NCBI RefSeq assembly: GCF_003574965.1
Contig: NZ_CP032317.1
Span: 3,224,001 to 3,288,000, forward strand
Direction: 5' to 3'
Source of the DNA: Hymenobacter oligotrophus
Lineage (GTDB): Bacteria > Bacteroidota > Bacteroidia > Cytophagales > Hymenobacteraceae
DNA: 64,000 nucleotides
A program made the translations under genes and the position numbers. This document shows, in pieces, positions 50,872-59,843 of the stretch. The notes below the pieces were generated by a model that saw nothing but the letters and a program-made list of their open reading frames with translations, did not search any database and was not told the origin of the DNA. Position 1 is the stretch's first letter. Each line of letters begins with the position of its first letter.

Positions 50872-52647
50872 TTGTCAGCTCCTCTACCTCCCACGCGCTC
50901 GGCCGGTTTGTTCCGCCGCAAAGCGCTTTCCGACCTGCTGGCCAACCCTCCGGCCGACGAAGACCTGCACGGCTCGCACCCCGGCGAGCATGGCCTGGCG
51001 CGCCACCTCACCGTGCGCGACCTCACTTCCCTAGGTATCGCCGCCGTAATCGGGGCGGGCATCTTCAGTACCATAGGCAACGCCTCCTACGACGGCGGCC
51101 CGGCGGTTTCGTTGTTGTTCGTGTTCACGGCTATTGCCTGCGCGTTTTCGGCCTTGTGCTACGCGCAGTTTGCGGCTACCATACCGGTGTCGGGCTCGGC
51201 CTATACCTACGCCTACGCTTCGTTTGGCGAACTGGCCGCCTGGATTATTGGCTGGGCGCTCATCATGGAGTACGCCGTGGGCAACATCGTGGTGGCCATT
51301 AGCTGGTCCGATTACTTTACGGGTTTGCTGAGCGGCGTGGGTGTTGAGCTGCCGCTGTGGCTGACGATGGGTACGCAAAGCGCCTACAAGGGCTACCACG
51401 CGGTGCTCGAGTTGATGCAGGCCGGCAAACCGCTAACCGATGCTGCTCCCGATCAGCTAGAGGCTTACAAGGCCTGGGCCGCAGCCCCCGAGCTATTCGG
51501 AGGCCTGCGCTTTGTGGTCGATTTGCCGGCGTTCCTCATTACGGTGCTCATTACCAGCTTGGTGTACGTGGGCATTAAGGAGTCGAAAAACGCCTCGAAC
51601 CTGCTGGTGCTGCTGAAGCTGGCGGTGGTGTTCGTAGTAATTGTGGTGGGCGTGTTCTACATCAAGCCCGCCAACTGGAGCCCATTTGCGCCCAACGGCA
51701 TTGGCGGCGTGCTGAAGGGCGTGTCGGCGGTGTTCTTCGCCTACATCGGCTTCGACGCCATTAGCACCACGGCCGAGGAGTGCAAAAATCCGCAGCGCGA
51801 TTTGCCGCGAGCCATGATTTACGCCCTGGTAATCTGCACGGTGCTCTACGTGATCATCACGCTGGTACTGACCGGTATGGTGAACTACAAAGAGCTGGCC
51901 GTGGGCGATCCGCTGGCGTACGTGTTCAACAAAGTAGGCGTGGAGTGGCTCGGCGGCATTGTGGCCGTGTCGGCCATTTTTGCCATGGCCTCGGTGTTGT
52001 TGGTATTCCAAATTGGCCAGCCACGCATCTGGATGACTATGTCGCGCGACGGGCTGCTGCCGCCGGTGTTTGCCCGCGTGCACCCCAAGTTTCGCACGCC
52101 CTCGTTTAGCACCATCGTAACGGGCTTGTTTGTGGGCGTGCCGGCCTTGTTGTTGAACATGGACTTGGTTATCGACCTGACCTCCATCGGCACGCTGTTC
52201 GCCTTCGCGCTGGTGTGCGGCGGCATCCTGGTTATCGACCCCAAGGGCCAAAGCAACGCGCGCTTCAAGGTGCCTTACATCAACGGCCGCTACCTCGTGC
52301 CGCTGATTTTGCTGGCTGCCGGCGCGCTGGTATTGGTGTACAACCGCGTGAACATCGACGACTTCCTGCGCAAAGTGAGCTTCGCCGAAGGCTACGAGGG
52401 CTTCCGCCACCAGATTCCGATGCTCGTGTTTCTGCTCGCCAGCCTGCTGATAGCCGTGGTATCGTTCCGCAAGCAGCTGTCGTTGCTGCCGGTGCTCGGC
52501 CTGCTCACCAACCTGTACCTGATGACGCAGCTGGGCATCAGCAACTGGGTGCTGTTTGGCGGCTGGCTGGTTATCGGCCTGGCCATTTACTTCAACTACG
52601 GCATCAAGCACAGCAAGCTCAACCGCGCGGCAACTGCCGCTGCCTAG
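50872..52647 (+). CDS. Amino acid permease (APC superfamily)
   Basis: The 591-residue product has about twelve to fourteen transmembrane segments starting after a polar 60-residue N-terminus. The APC consensus is clear: LGIAAVIGAGIFSTIG (TM1), FVFTAIACAFSALCYAQFA, and GVSAVFFAYIGFDAISTTAEECKNPQRDLP (TM6 and following loop). It belongs to the cationic amino acid/CAT-like subgroup by length. The frame is open to 50812; the TTG at 50872 (MSAPLPPTRSAGLFRRKAL) lies just after a -7-like box. The TAG stop is in CCTAGG. A terminator follows. Confidence 0.9.
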   Translation: MSAPLPPTRSAGLFRRKALSDLLANPPADEDLHGSHPGEHGLARHLTVRDLTSLGIAAVIGAGIFSTIGNASYDGGPAVSLLFVFTAIACAFSALCYAQFAATIPVSGSAYTYAYASFGELAAWIIGWALIMEYAVGNIVVAISWSDYFTGLLSGVGVELPLWLTMGTQSAYKGYHAVLELMQAGKPLTDAAPDQLEAYKAWAAAPELFGGLRFVVDLPAFLITVLITSLVYVGIKESKNASNLLVLLKLAVVFVVIVVGVFYIKPANWSPFAPNGIGGVLKGVSAVFFAYIGFDAISTTAEECKNPQRDLPRAMIYALVICTVLYVIITLVLTGMVNYKELAVGDPLAYVFNKVGVEWLGGIVAVSAIFAMASVLLVFQIGQPRIWMTMSRDGLLPPVFARVHPKFRTPSFSTIVTGLFVGVPALLLNMDLVIDLTSIGTLFAFALVCGGILVIDPKGQSNARFKVPYINGRYLVPLILLAAGALVLVYNRVNIDDFLRKVSFAEGYEGFRHQIPMLVFLLASLLIAVVSFRKQLSLLPVLGLLTNLYLMTQLGISNWVLFGGWLVIGLAIYFNYGIKHSKLNRAATAAA

Positions 52648-52670
52648 GTGCTGCTGCCTCCTGCCGCCAG

Positions 52671-52706
52671 AAACCCCGGTTGCCACCTAGGCGGCCGGGG
52701 TTTTTG
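52671..52706 (+). terminator. Terminator after the permease gene
   Basis: AAACCCCGG pairs with CCGGGGTTT around a loop holding CCTAGG; a TTTTTGC tract follows. Confidence 0.75.
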
Positions 52707-52800
52707 CTTGCTTGCCCGCCGCCCGGCGGGCGCTAACTTGCATAATTGGCTGCCGAGCAGCGCGGCCACCTAGGGCCTGCCACTTCGGCTATTCTACCGC

Positions 52801-55800
52801 ATGAATTCTTCGTCTGACCCAAGTCCGCTGGAGCGCGAACGGCTGCTGGCACTGCTGAGCTTTGTTCGCGAAAGCGTACGGCTGAAAACCACGCCCGCCG
52901 CCGATGTTACCCGCCAATCGGCTTTTTGCGCCTTGGAGGCCCAATTGGCTGACTTGCCCGGCGTGACGCTCAACGTGGCCCCTGACTACGCCGACGAAGA
53001 ATTGTGGCTGCGCGTGGAGCGCCTCCAGGAAACGCCCGCGCCGGCCATTGCCGATGCCGTGCTGGCCACCCTCACCGAACTCACCAACGACCCCGGCCAA
53101 GCCCCGCGGCTCCGCACCCAATTGCCCGCCCAAACGCTGGTGCGCCTAGGTCTGTTGCGCGAAGGCACCGAGCAAGAGCCCAGCTACAATCCGCTGGCGC
53201 CGGTACCGCTGGCCGAGCTGCCCCAGGCCGCCGCATACGCAGCCGCGCTGGCGCAGTATCAGCAGCAAGCGTGGCAGCCCTGGGCCCTGCACGAAACCCG
53301 CCGCCGCCGCACCATCGGGTGGTATTCGCGGCTGTACGCCCTGAAGCAGCAACTCGATGGCGGCCTAGCTGATGCCCCCTTGGAGTTGGTGTGGGGCGTG
53401 GGCGTAGGCGCGTGGCAGCTGCCCGCTGTGGAGGTGCGCCACCCCGTGCTCACGCGCCTCGTTGAGCTGACGCTGAACCCGCAAACCATGGCCCTGGAGG
53501 TGCGCCCCCGCGAGCTAACCACCCGCCTGGAGGCCGATGTGTACGCCGCGCACGAGGTACCCGGCGTGGCCGCGCTAGAGCAAGGCAGCCGCACGCTGCT
53601 GGCCGAAGCGCCCTACTTGTCACCTTTCGAGGCCGCTACCTTCGAGCCGGTGCTGCGGCTGGCCGCGGCTTTGCTCGATGCCCAGGGCCGCTACCTACCC
53701 GACGAGCCCCGCACCGTGCCCGCTGCCGCGCCGCAGCTTCAGCTAACCGACACGTGGGTGCTGTTTGCGCGGCCCCGCAGCACCAACACGTTTCTGCAAG
53801 ACTTAGAGCGCCTGCATACCCGCATCCAGGCGCTTAGAGGCGCGTTGCCCGCCGCCGTGGCTGCGTTGGTGCGCGAGCCAGCCAGCTACCACGCCAACCA
53901 GCCGCTACCCGCTTTTCGGGGCCTTTCGATGGTGGGTAACCCCGCCGAGGCCAATGGTGCCGCGCCGCAGGAGCTGTACTTCCCGCTGCCTTTCAATGAT
54001 GAGCAAGTGCGCATTGTGCAGTTGCTGGAGCACGCCCCCAGCGTGGTGGTGCAGGGCCCGCCCGGCACCGGCAAAACCCACACCATTGCCAACGTTATTT
54101 GCCACTACCTCGCGTTGGGCAAACGGGTGCTGGTTACCTCCATGCGCGACCCTGCGCTGGGCGTGCTGCGCGACAAGCTGCCCGCTTCGGTACGCCCATT
54201 GGCTATTAGCCTGCTGACGAGCGAGCGGGAGGGCCTGCGCCAGTTCGAGCACGCCGTGCAGCACATTGCCGAGCAAGTGCAGCGCCTCGACCGCGCCGCC
54301 GCGCAGCGCACCATTGCCCAGCTAACCGAGCAGCTCGATGGCTACCACGCCCGCCTGGCCCGCACCGACGGCCGCCTTGCCGAGTGGGGCCGGCAAAACC
54401 TCGAGGCCGTGATGCTGGACGAGGGGCGCCTCGAGCCCCGCGAAGCCGCCCGCGAAGTAGCCGAAGCCGAAGCCTTGGCCGAGTGGCTGCCCGATGCCCT
54501 AACGCCAGCGCCGACGCACAGCCCGCAGTTCGACGAGGCCGCCGTGGCCCGCCTGCGGGCCGCCCGCCTGGCGCTGGCGGCCGATTTGGATTACCGCACG
54601 GCCCACCTGCCCGCCGTGGCTGCTTTGCCTGAACTTCGCGAGTTGCTGCTCACGCATCAGCAATTGGGCCGTGCGGCGGAGCTGCAGGCGGCAGTAGCTG
54701 CCGGCGAGCTGCCACCGCTGGCCACAGTGCCCGATGCGCTTGCTCGCATCACCGCCGCCCTGCAGCAAATCAGCAACCTAGAGGCGCAGCAGATTAAGTT
54801 GGCCCAGCTTCCGTGGGCTGCTGCGCAAGCGGCTCGCCTAGGTGCCGGTACCGCCAGCGGTCTGTATGCCCTGCTCGAAGCCCTAGGTGCCGAACTGCAA
54901 CAAGCCCTGGCCACCCGGCAGCAGTTTTTGCCTAGGCCCGTGCGGGTGTCGGCCGGGCTGGAGCTGGAGCCCGAACTACTGGCTGCCGTGGCGGCTCAGG
55001 CCCGCGGCGAGCGGCCGTTTGGCTTACTCGGCGTATTCGGTAAAACGGCTCAAAAGCAACGCCTTGGCGAAATCAGGGTGCTTACCAGCCCGCCGGCTTC
55101 GGCCGCCGATTGGGCCTACGTAGCCAGTTATCTGCACCTGCTCCGGCAATTGCACGAGCTGGCAGCGCGTTGGCAAGCCCTGGCGCCCGAGTTGGGCCTG
55201 CCCGCGCTTACCCAGCCCGAACCGTTGGCCGCCGCTACCGAAGCCTGGCAGCACTACGAAGCCTACGAGCAGGTGCGCGACACCCAAATTGCCGAGGCAG
55301 CGCTGCGTCAGCAAATACATCAGCTAATGCCTGCCTGGGCTTCGGCTCATCCGTCCGCAGCCCAACCGGTGACCTTGCCCGAAGCCGCGGTTGTGCTGCG
55401 CCAGCACCAACAGCGTTTGCAGCTGGAAACCGCCTGGGCTGTGCGCGAACATTACCAAACCGCCCTGCACGGCACCTCTGGCCGCATCAGCGAAGCGTTG
55501 CGTGGTTTTCTGGAGCAGGAGTTGGGCAACCCCGCCGTTACCGATGCCGATCTGCAAGCCCGCTGGGCTGCCCTCACGCAGGAGCTGCGGCGGGTACACA
55601 ACCTGCAGCCGCTGCTCGGTACCGTAACCGCCGTTACCGAGCAAATAACTGCCTCCGGCGCCCTACGCTGGGCCGAGCGCTTGCAAACCCAACCCGCCCT
55701 AGGAGCCGCCGACGAATTATTGCCCGACGACTGGCGCCGCCGCTGGCGGCTGCGGCGCTTGGCTACGCACCTCGCCAGCCTCGATGGCCGCGCCGAGCTG

Positions 55801-57390
55801 CGGCAACTGGCCACCGAGCGCCGCGAAACCGAGAAAGGCTTGACGCTGACGTATCAGGAATTGATAAACCAGCGCACTTGGCTGCACCTCGCCGAAAACG
55901 CCACCCCGCAGGTACGCAGCGCGCTGGAAGCCTACCGCAACGCCATTACCAAAATCGGGAAGGGTACCGGCAAGCGGGCCGCGCGCTACCGCCTCGATGC
56001 CCAGCGCGCCGCGGCTCAGGCCAACGCGGCCATTCCGTGCTGGATTATGCCGCACTACCGTGTATCGGAGTCGCTGCCGGCAGAGTTGGGCGCTTTCGAC
56101 CTAGTAATTGTGGACGAGGCCTCGCAGTCCGACCTCACGGCGCTACCGGCGCTGCTGCGGGCCCGCAAAATCCTGGTAGTCGGCGACGACAAGCAGGTAT
56201 CGCCGGAAGGCATTGGGCTCGAAGAAGACAAAATCCGCAGCCTGATGGCACGCTTTCTCAGCACGCAAGTCGGGCTGTACGCGCCGCAACTTTCGCCGGA
56301 GCGTTCCATCTACGATCTGTTCAAGGTGGTGTTTGCCGATTCGGGCGTGATGCTGAAAGAGCATTTCCGCTGCGTAGGCCCCATTATCGAATACTCCAAG
56401 CGCGAGTTCTACAACCACGAAATCAGGCCACTACGGCTGCCCAGTGCCGCCGAGCGCCTCGATCCGCCCCTGGTTGATGTGCTGGTGGAAGACGGCGTGC
56501 GCCACCACGACACTAATCCCGGCGAGGCGCGCTTTATTGTTGAGGAAATCAAGCGCCTGGTGGCCGACCCCGCCATGGCCGGGCGCACCCTAGGTGTGGT
56601 ATCGTTGCTGGCCGACAAGCAGGCCCGATTGACTTGGGATATGCTGGAACGGGAAATCGGCCTCGAGGCGATGCTGCGCCACGAGCTGGCCTGCGGCGAT
56701 GCGCGCACCTTTCAAGGCAAAGAACGCGACGTGATGTTTCTGTCGCTGGTGGTGTCGGCGGGCAAGGCCGCAGCCGTGGGCCGCGACGACTTTGCCAAGC
56801 GCTTTAACGTGGCCGCTTCCAGGGCCCGCGACCGAATGTACCTGGTGCGCAGCCTCGAGGCCGACCAACTCAGCCCCAACGACCGCCTGCGCCGCGGCCT
56901 GCTGGCGCATTTTGCCACGCCCTACGGCCACGACGAAGTTCGGGTAAACAACCTGCGCGAGCGGTGCGAGTCGGCATTTGAGCAGGAGGTGTACGACGTG
57001 CTCACCGAGCGCGGCTACCGCGTGCAGCCCCAGGTGCGGGTGGGCCAGTACCGCATCGACTTGGTGGTGGAAGGGGCCGCCGACCAGCGCTTGGCCGTGG
57101 AGTGCGACGGCGACCAGTACCACGGCCCCGACCGCTGGGCCGACGACCTGCGCCGGCAGCGCGTGCTGGAGCGGGCCGGCTGGCAATTTTGGCGCTGTTT
57201 TGCCTCGGCCTGGGTGCGTTGGCGCGCCGAGAGCATTCAGGATTTGCTAAGCACGCTCACGCGCTTGGGCATCGAGCCCCTAGGTGCCCACGGGGCCGCG
57301 CCCAGCAGGCACGTGGAGGCACGCCGTTACGTAGCTTTTCCGGAGGCAACCGAGCCCGTAGCGGCGGCGCTGCCCTTGGAGGTAGAGTAG
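52801..57390 (+). CDS. Large SF1 helicase fused to a C-terminal PD-(D/E)xK/Vsr-like nuclease
   Basis: The 1529-residue product has an N-terminal region of unknown type (about residues 1-400, with DEELWLRVERLQETPAP), an SF1/UPF1-like helicase split by a 680-residue Ala/Gln/Leu-rich helical insertion, and a nuclease domain. Walker A is QGPPGTGKT (418-426), Walker B is VDEASQ (Asp1105-Glu1106), followed by VVGDDKQVSPEG and FNVAASRARDRMYLVRS (motif VI). The nuclease (about 1385-1490) has RIDLVVEG and LAVECDGDQYHG (Asp1420, Glu1434, Asp1436), matching the MTES_1575/DUF559-like REase group. Such proteins unwind and cut DNA or RNA and some act in phage defence. It is intact and followed 39 bp later by a RAYT gene. 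No partner methylase or other defence gene is adjacent. Confidence 0.85.
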   Translation: MNSSSDPSPLERERLLALLSFVRESVRLKTTPAADVTRQSAFCALEAQLADLPGVTLNVAPDYADEELWLRVERLQETPAPAIADAVLATLTELTNDPGQAPRLRTQLPAQTLVRLGLLREGTEQEPSYNPLAPVPLAELPQAAAYAAALAQYQQQAWQPWALHETRRRRTIGWYSRLYALKQQLDGGLADAPLELVWGVGVGAWQLPAVEVRHPVLTRLVELTLNPQTMALEVRPRELTTRLEADVYAAHEVPGVAALEQGSRTLLAEAPYLSPFEAATFEPVLRLAAALLDAQGRYLPDEPRTVPAAAPQLQLTDTWVLFARPRSTNTFLQDLERLHTRIQALRGALPAAVAALVREPASYHANQPLPAFRGLSMVGNPAEANGAAPQELYFPLPFNDEQVRIVQLLEHAPSVVVQGPPGTGKTHTIANVICHYLALGKRVLVTSMRDPALGVLRDKLPASVRPLAISLLTSEREGLRQFEHAVQHIAEQVQRLDRAAAQRTIAQLTEQLDGYHARLARTDGRLAEWGRQNLEAVMLDEGRLEPREAAREVAEAEALAEWLPDALTPAPTHSPQFDEAAVARLRAARLALAADLDYRTAHLPAVAALPELRELLLTHQQLGRAAELQAAVAAGELPPLATVPDALARITAALQQISNLEAQQIKLAQLPWAAAQAARLGAGTASGLYALLEALGAELQQALATRQQFLPRPVRVSAGLELEPELLAAVAAQARGERPFGLLGVFGKTAQKQRLGEIRVLTSPPASAADWAYVASYLHLLRQLHELAARWQALAPELGLPALTQPEPLAAATEAWQHYEAYEQVRDTQIAEAALRQQIHQLMPAWASAHPSAAQPVTLPEAAVVLRQHQQRLQLETAWAVREHYQTALHGTSGRISEALRGFLEQELGNPAVTDADLQARWAALTQELRRVHNLQPLLGTVTAVTEQITASGALRWAERLQTQPALGAADELLPDDWRRRWRLRRLATHLASLDGRAELRQLATERRETEKGLTLTYQELINQRTWLHLAENATPQVRSALEAYRNAITKIGKGTGKRAARYRLDAQRAAAQANAAIPCWIMPHYRVSESLPAELGAFDLVIVDEASQSDLTALPALLRARKILVVGDDKQVSPEGIGLEEDKIRSLMARFLSTQVGLYAPQLSPERSIYDLFKVVFADSGVMLKEHFRCVGPIIEYSKREFYNHEIRPLRLPSAAERLDPPLVDVLVEDGVRHHDTNPGEARFIVEEIKRLVADPAMAGRTLGVVSLLADKQARLTWDMLEREIGLEAMLRHELACGDARTFQGKERDVMFLSLVVSAGKAAAVGRDDFAKRFNVAASRARDRMYLVRSLEADQLSPNDRLRRGLLAHFATPYGHDEVRVNNLRERCESAFEQEVYDVLTERGYRVQPQVRVGQYRIDLVVEGAADQRLAVECDGDQYHGPDRWADDLRRQRVLERAGWQFWRCFASAWVRWRAESIQDLLSTLTRLGIEPLGAHGAAPSRHVEARRYVAFPEATEPVAAALPLEVE

Positions 57391-57429
57391 TTGTAGTGTG
57401 TCAGCAAAAGCGTTGAACCCGTTTGGCTT

Positions 57430-58038
57430 ATGTTTTCTTCCGGCGATACCTTGCTGCTGACTTTGCGCCTGGCGGGCTCCGTTCCGGCCCGTGCCGGCCG
57501 CGAGCTGCAAGAGCAGCGCGTAGCGGCGCAGCAGGCCGCCCGCACGGTCGCCTCCGCCAACGAAGCCCTGGCCGCGCACCGCCAAGCCGAAAAACGGTTT
57601 TTCGCCGGGTTTGATGCGTTGCTGGATGCTGCCCCCACGGGCCCAGCTTACCTAGGCAAAGAGAAAATAGCTGAGGCCGTGGCCGGCGAGTTGCTGATGC
57701 TGGAAGAGCAAGGCCTACGCGTGCCCTGCTTTGTGCTGTTGCCCAACCACCTGCACGCCGTGCTGCACCAGCCTGCGGGGCACAGCCTCTCGCTCTACAA
57801 AACCGTGGAGCTGCTGCACCAACGCACCGCCGCTCTGGCCCGCCGCATGTTGCGCGGCCAACTGCCCGCGCAAGCCGATTTCTGGCACCCGGGCTTTCAT
57901 GAGCTGCCGGTGCTCGATGCCGCCGAGTTGCAGCGCGTGCAAACGTACCTGCTGGGCCATGCGCAGCGCCTAAAGCTGCCCGCACGCTACGGCGAGTGGC
58001 CCTACGCTTACGCAGCGCCCAGCGCCCGCGCCACCTAG
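57430..58038 (+). CDS. REP-associated tyrosine transposase (RAYT)-like protein
   Basis: The 202-residue product has the IS200/RAYT features: the HUH motif in LLPNHLHAVLH (His107, His109), a long helix before it (LQEQRVAAQQAARTVASANEALAAH, given by its ends, and RYF/FFAGFDALLD region), and the C-terminal WHPGFHELPVLDAAELQRVQTYLLG with candidate nucleophile Tyr173. This is the TnpA_REP group, normally single copy and linked to REP sequences rather than a mobile transposon. The expected N-terminal TLRLAGSVPARAG pattern of the family is present. The stop TAG is inside CCTAGG. REP-like sequences sharing a TGTAGCGC head occur at 15708, 46091 and 49057. Confidence 0.8.
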   Translation: MFSSGDTLLLTLRLAGSVPARAGRELQEQRVAAQQAARTVASANEALAAHRQAEKRFFAGFDALLDAAPTGPAYLGKEKIAEAVAGELLMLEEQGLRVPCFVLLPNHLHAVLHQPAGHSLSLYKTVELLHQRTAALARRMLRGQLPAQADFWHPGFHELPVLDAAELQRVQTYLLGHAQRLKLPARYGEWPYAYAAPSARAT

Positions 58039-58048
58039 GGCCGCGCCG

Positions 58049-58585
58049 CTACCTGCCAGGCTCCGATGCCGCCTCAGGGTGCAGAAAAAGCAACATGGTT
58101 TCCTCGTCGAAATACCGGCCTTGCCATTTCATGGCCCGCGGCTCGATGCCCGTGCTTACGAAGCCTTCGGCGGCGTACAGGGCGCGGGCCGGGGCGTTGG
58201 TGGCTACCAGCGTCAGGAGTATTTGCTCGAGGCCCGGCAGCTGGCGGGCAAAACCGATGGCCTCGCGCAGCAACGCCCGGCCCACGCCGCGGCGGCCGGC
58301 CTTGGGGTGCACGTACATGCCCCGGAGCAGGCCTTTGTGGCGCATTTTATCGAGTGGTTCGCGCACAAAGCCCACGGTGCCCACCAGCGCAGCGCCCGCA
58401 AAAGCACCCCAAATTACTTCGTCGGCGGTGGGGTGGTAGGCCGCCCAGCGCAACGGGCGGCGGGCGTCGTCGGCGGGCGTTACCCGGAAGCACTCGGGCA
58501 GGCGCGTGAGGCCGTCGGTGCGCAGCGCCGTGTAAGCGGGCTCGTCGGCCGGAAACACAAGTGGGCGGATGGTGAACTCAGCCAT
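58049..58585 (-). CDS. GNAT-family N-acetyltransferase
   Basis: The 178-residue product shows the GNAT pattern: FTIRPLVFPADEPAYTALR, ALVGTVGFVREP, GLLRGMYVHPKAGRRGVGRALLREAI with the pyrophosphate-binding (R/Q)xxGx(G/A) loop, and TLVATNAPARALYAAEGF. The substrate is unknown. It converges with the RAYT gene (10 bp apart) and lies 33 bp after the DMT exporter start in reading direction, so it is probably expressed separately or at the end of that transcript. Confidence 0.87.
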   Translation of the reverse strand: MAEFTIRPLVFPADEPAYTALRTDGLTRLPECFRVTPADDARRPLRWAAYHPTADEVIWGAFAGAALVGTVGFVREPLDKMRHKGLLRGMYVHPKAGRRGVGRALLREAIGFARQLPGLEQILLTLVATNAPARALYAAEGFVSTGIEPRAMKWQGRYFDEETMLLFLHPEAASEPGR

Positions 58586-58618
58586 AGCGTGGAGCTGCGT
58601 GGGCAAACTTGTGGTTGG

Positions 58619-59584
58619 CTACTTGGCGCGGTTGATGATGAACACGCTCAGCAGGATAATGCCCATGCCCAGCAGGTGCCACCCGTTGATGATTTCGCCA
58701 TCGAGCAGGCCCCAGCCCAGGGCCATAATGGGCACGAGGTAGGTGTTGGAGGAAGCAAACAGCGCCGTGGATTGCTGAATCAGCTTGTTGAACAACACCA
58801 TGGCCACGGCCGTGCTGAGGGTGGCCAGCAACGCAATGTAGCCGAAGGCCGTCCAGGCGCCGGGCACGTGCTGCAGCTTGTGCAGGAAATCGGTACCCAG
58901 GAGCAGGTAAACCGCGGCCGGTCCGCCAATCAGCATGAGCAGCAGCCCCGTTACGGCCAACGACGGAATGCCGTGGAAGTGATGCTTGATGACGTTGATG
59001 CTGATGCCGTAGCCCAGCGTGGCCAGCACGATGTACAGCCCATACCAGGCGTTGCCTTCGCCGGTGGGCGTAGCATCGCCGCCGCTGCCACCTAGGCCCA
59101 TTAGCACAACGGTACCCAGCAAGCCTGCCCCAATGCCCGCTGCGCGCAGCCACGTAATGCGCTGCCCAAAAAACATGGCGCCCATGAGCAGGGTAAACGC
59201 TACCGTGAGGGCATTGAGCACCCCGGCCAAGCCCGAGGCCAGTTTGGTTTCGGCGTAGGCAAACAAAAAGGCCGGAATGAGCGTGCCCACCACCCCACTC
59301 AGCAACAGCCACTTAAAGCGGCTGCGCTCTACTTTGCGCACGTAGCGCAGCGCAAACGGCAGCAGCAACAGCGCCGCTACCGTGACGCGGGTAGCACCCA
59401 ACTCCAACGCCGAAAACACCGCCAGTCCCTTCTTCATCAGAATAAACGACGTGCCCCAAATGGAGGCCAGCACCACCAGCAACACCCAAGCCGACAGCGG
59501 CGTGTGGTGTGGGGGCGGTCCGGCTACAACGGGCGGGGCAGGTGCGGCAGCAGCCGCGGGAGCGGGGGGAGGAGTAGAGGACAT
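58619..59584 (-). CDS. EamA/DMT-superfamily transporter
   Basis: The 321-residue product has an Ala/Pro-rich N-terminus (about residues 1-28) and ten transmembrane segments arranged as two EamA repeats, with SIWGTSFILMKKGLAVFSALELGATR in the first (given by its ends) and LLATLSTAVAMVLFNKLIQQSTALFASSNTYLVPIMALGWG in the second. It would export amino acids, metabolites or drugs across the inner membrane. The start was set at ATG 59584; the frame is open a little further. The intergenic region after it (59585-59843) contains the dispersed repeat described at 59730. Confidence 0.88.
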   Translation of the reverse strand: MSSTPPPAPAAAAAPAPPVVAGPPPHHTPLSAWVLLVVLASIWGTSFILMKKGLAVFSALELGATRVTVAALLLLPFALRYVRKVERSRFKWLLLSGVVGTLIPAFLFAYAETKLASGLAGVLNALTVAFTLLMGAMFFGQRITWLRAAGIGAGLLGTVVLMGLGGSGGDATPTGEGNAWYGLYIVLATLGYGISINVIKHHFHGIPSLAVTGLLLMLIGGPAAVYLLLGTDFLHKLQHVPGAWTAFGYIALLATLSTAVAMVLFNKLIQQSTALFASSNTYLVPIMALGWGLLDGEIINGWHLLGMGIILLSVFIINRAK

Positions 59585-59729
59585 GGGCGGCAAAGGTCGG
59601 AACAAGGCGCGAGGTATGCCATGCTTGCGGCGGCCGCCCCTAGGTGCTAGCGCCGCGCCGGGTCAGTGGCACCTAGGGCATGTCCTGTCGAGCTGCTGAT
59701 GCTGAATAGAAAAACTGTCATCCTTCATC

Positions 59730-59830
59730 TGTCATCCTTGATCTAGCGTCCGCAAAGCGAAGGACCTTACCACATTGGATAGTGCATACTACCTTGCGTG
59801 ATAAGGTCCTTCGCTTTGCTCAGGATGACA
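59730..59830. repeat. Dispersed TGTCATCCTGAGC repeat, second copy
   Basis: The right end (59796-59830) reads in reverse TGTCATCCTGAGCAAAGCG then AAGGACCTTATCACGC, matching the copy at 45811; the left end is interrupted by an insertion (TGTCATCCTTGATCTAGC). Another short TGTCATCCTTCATC word precedes it. It lies just past the Dus stop codon. Confidence 0.7.
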
Positions 59831-59843
59831 AACTAGGTATTGT

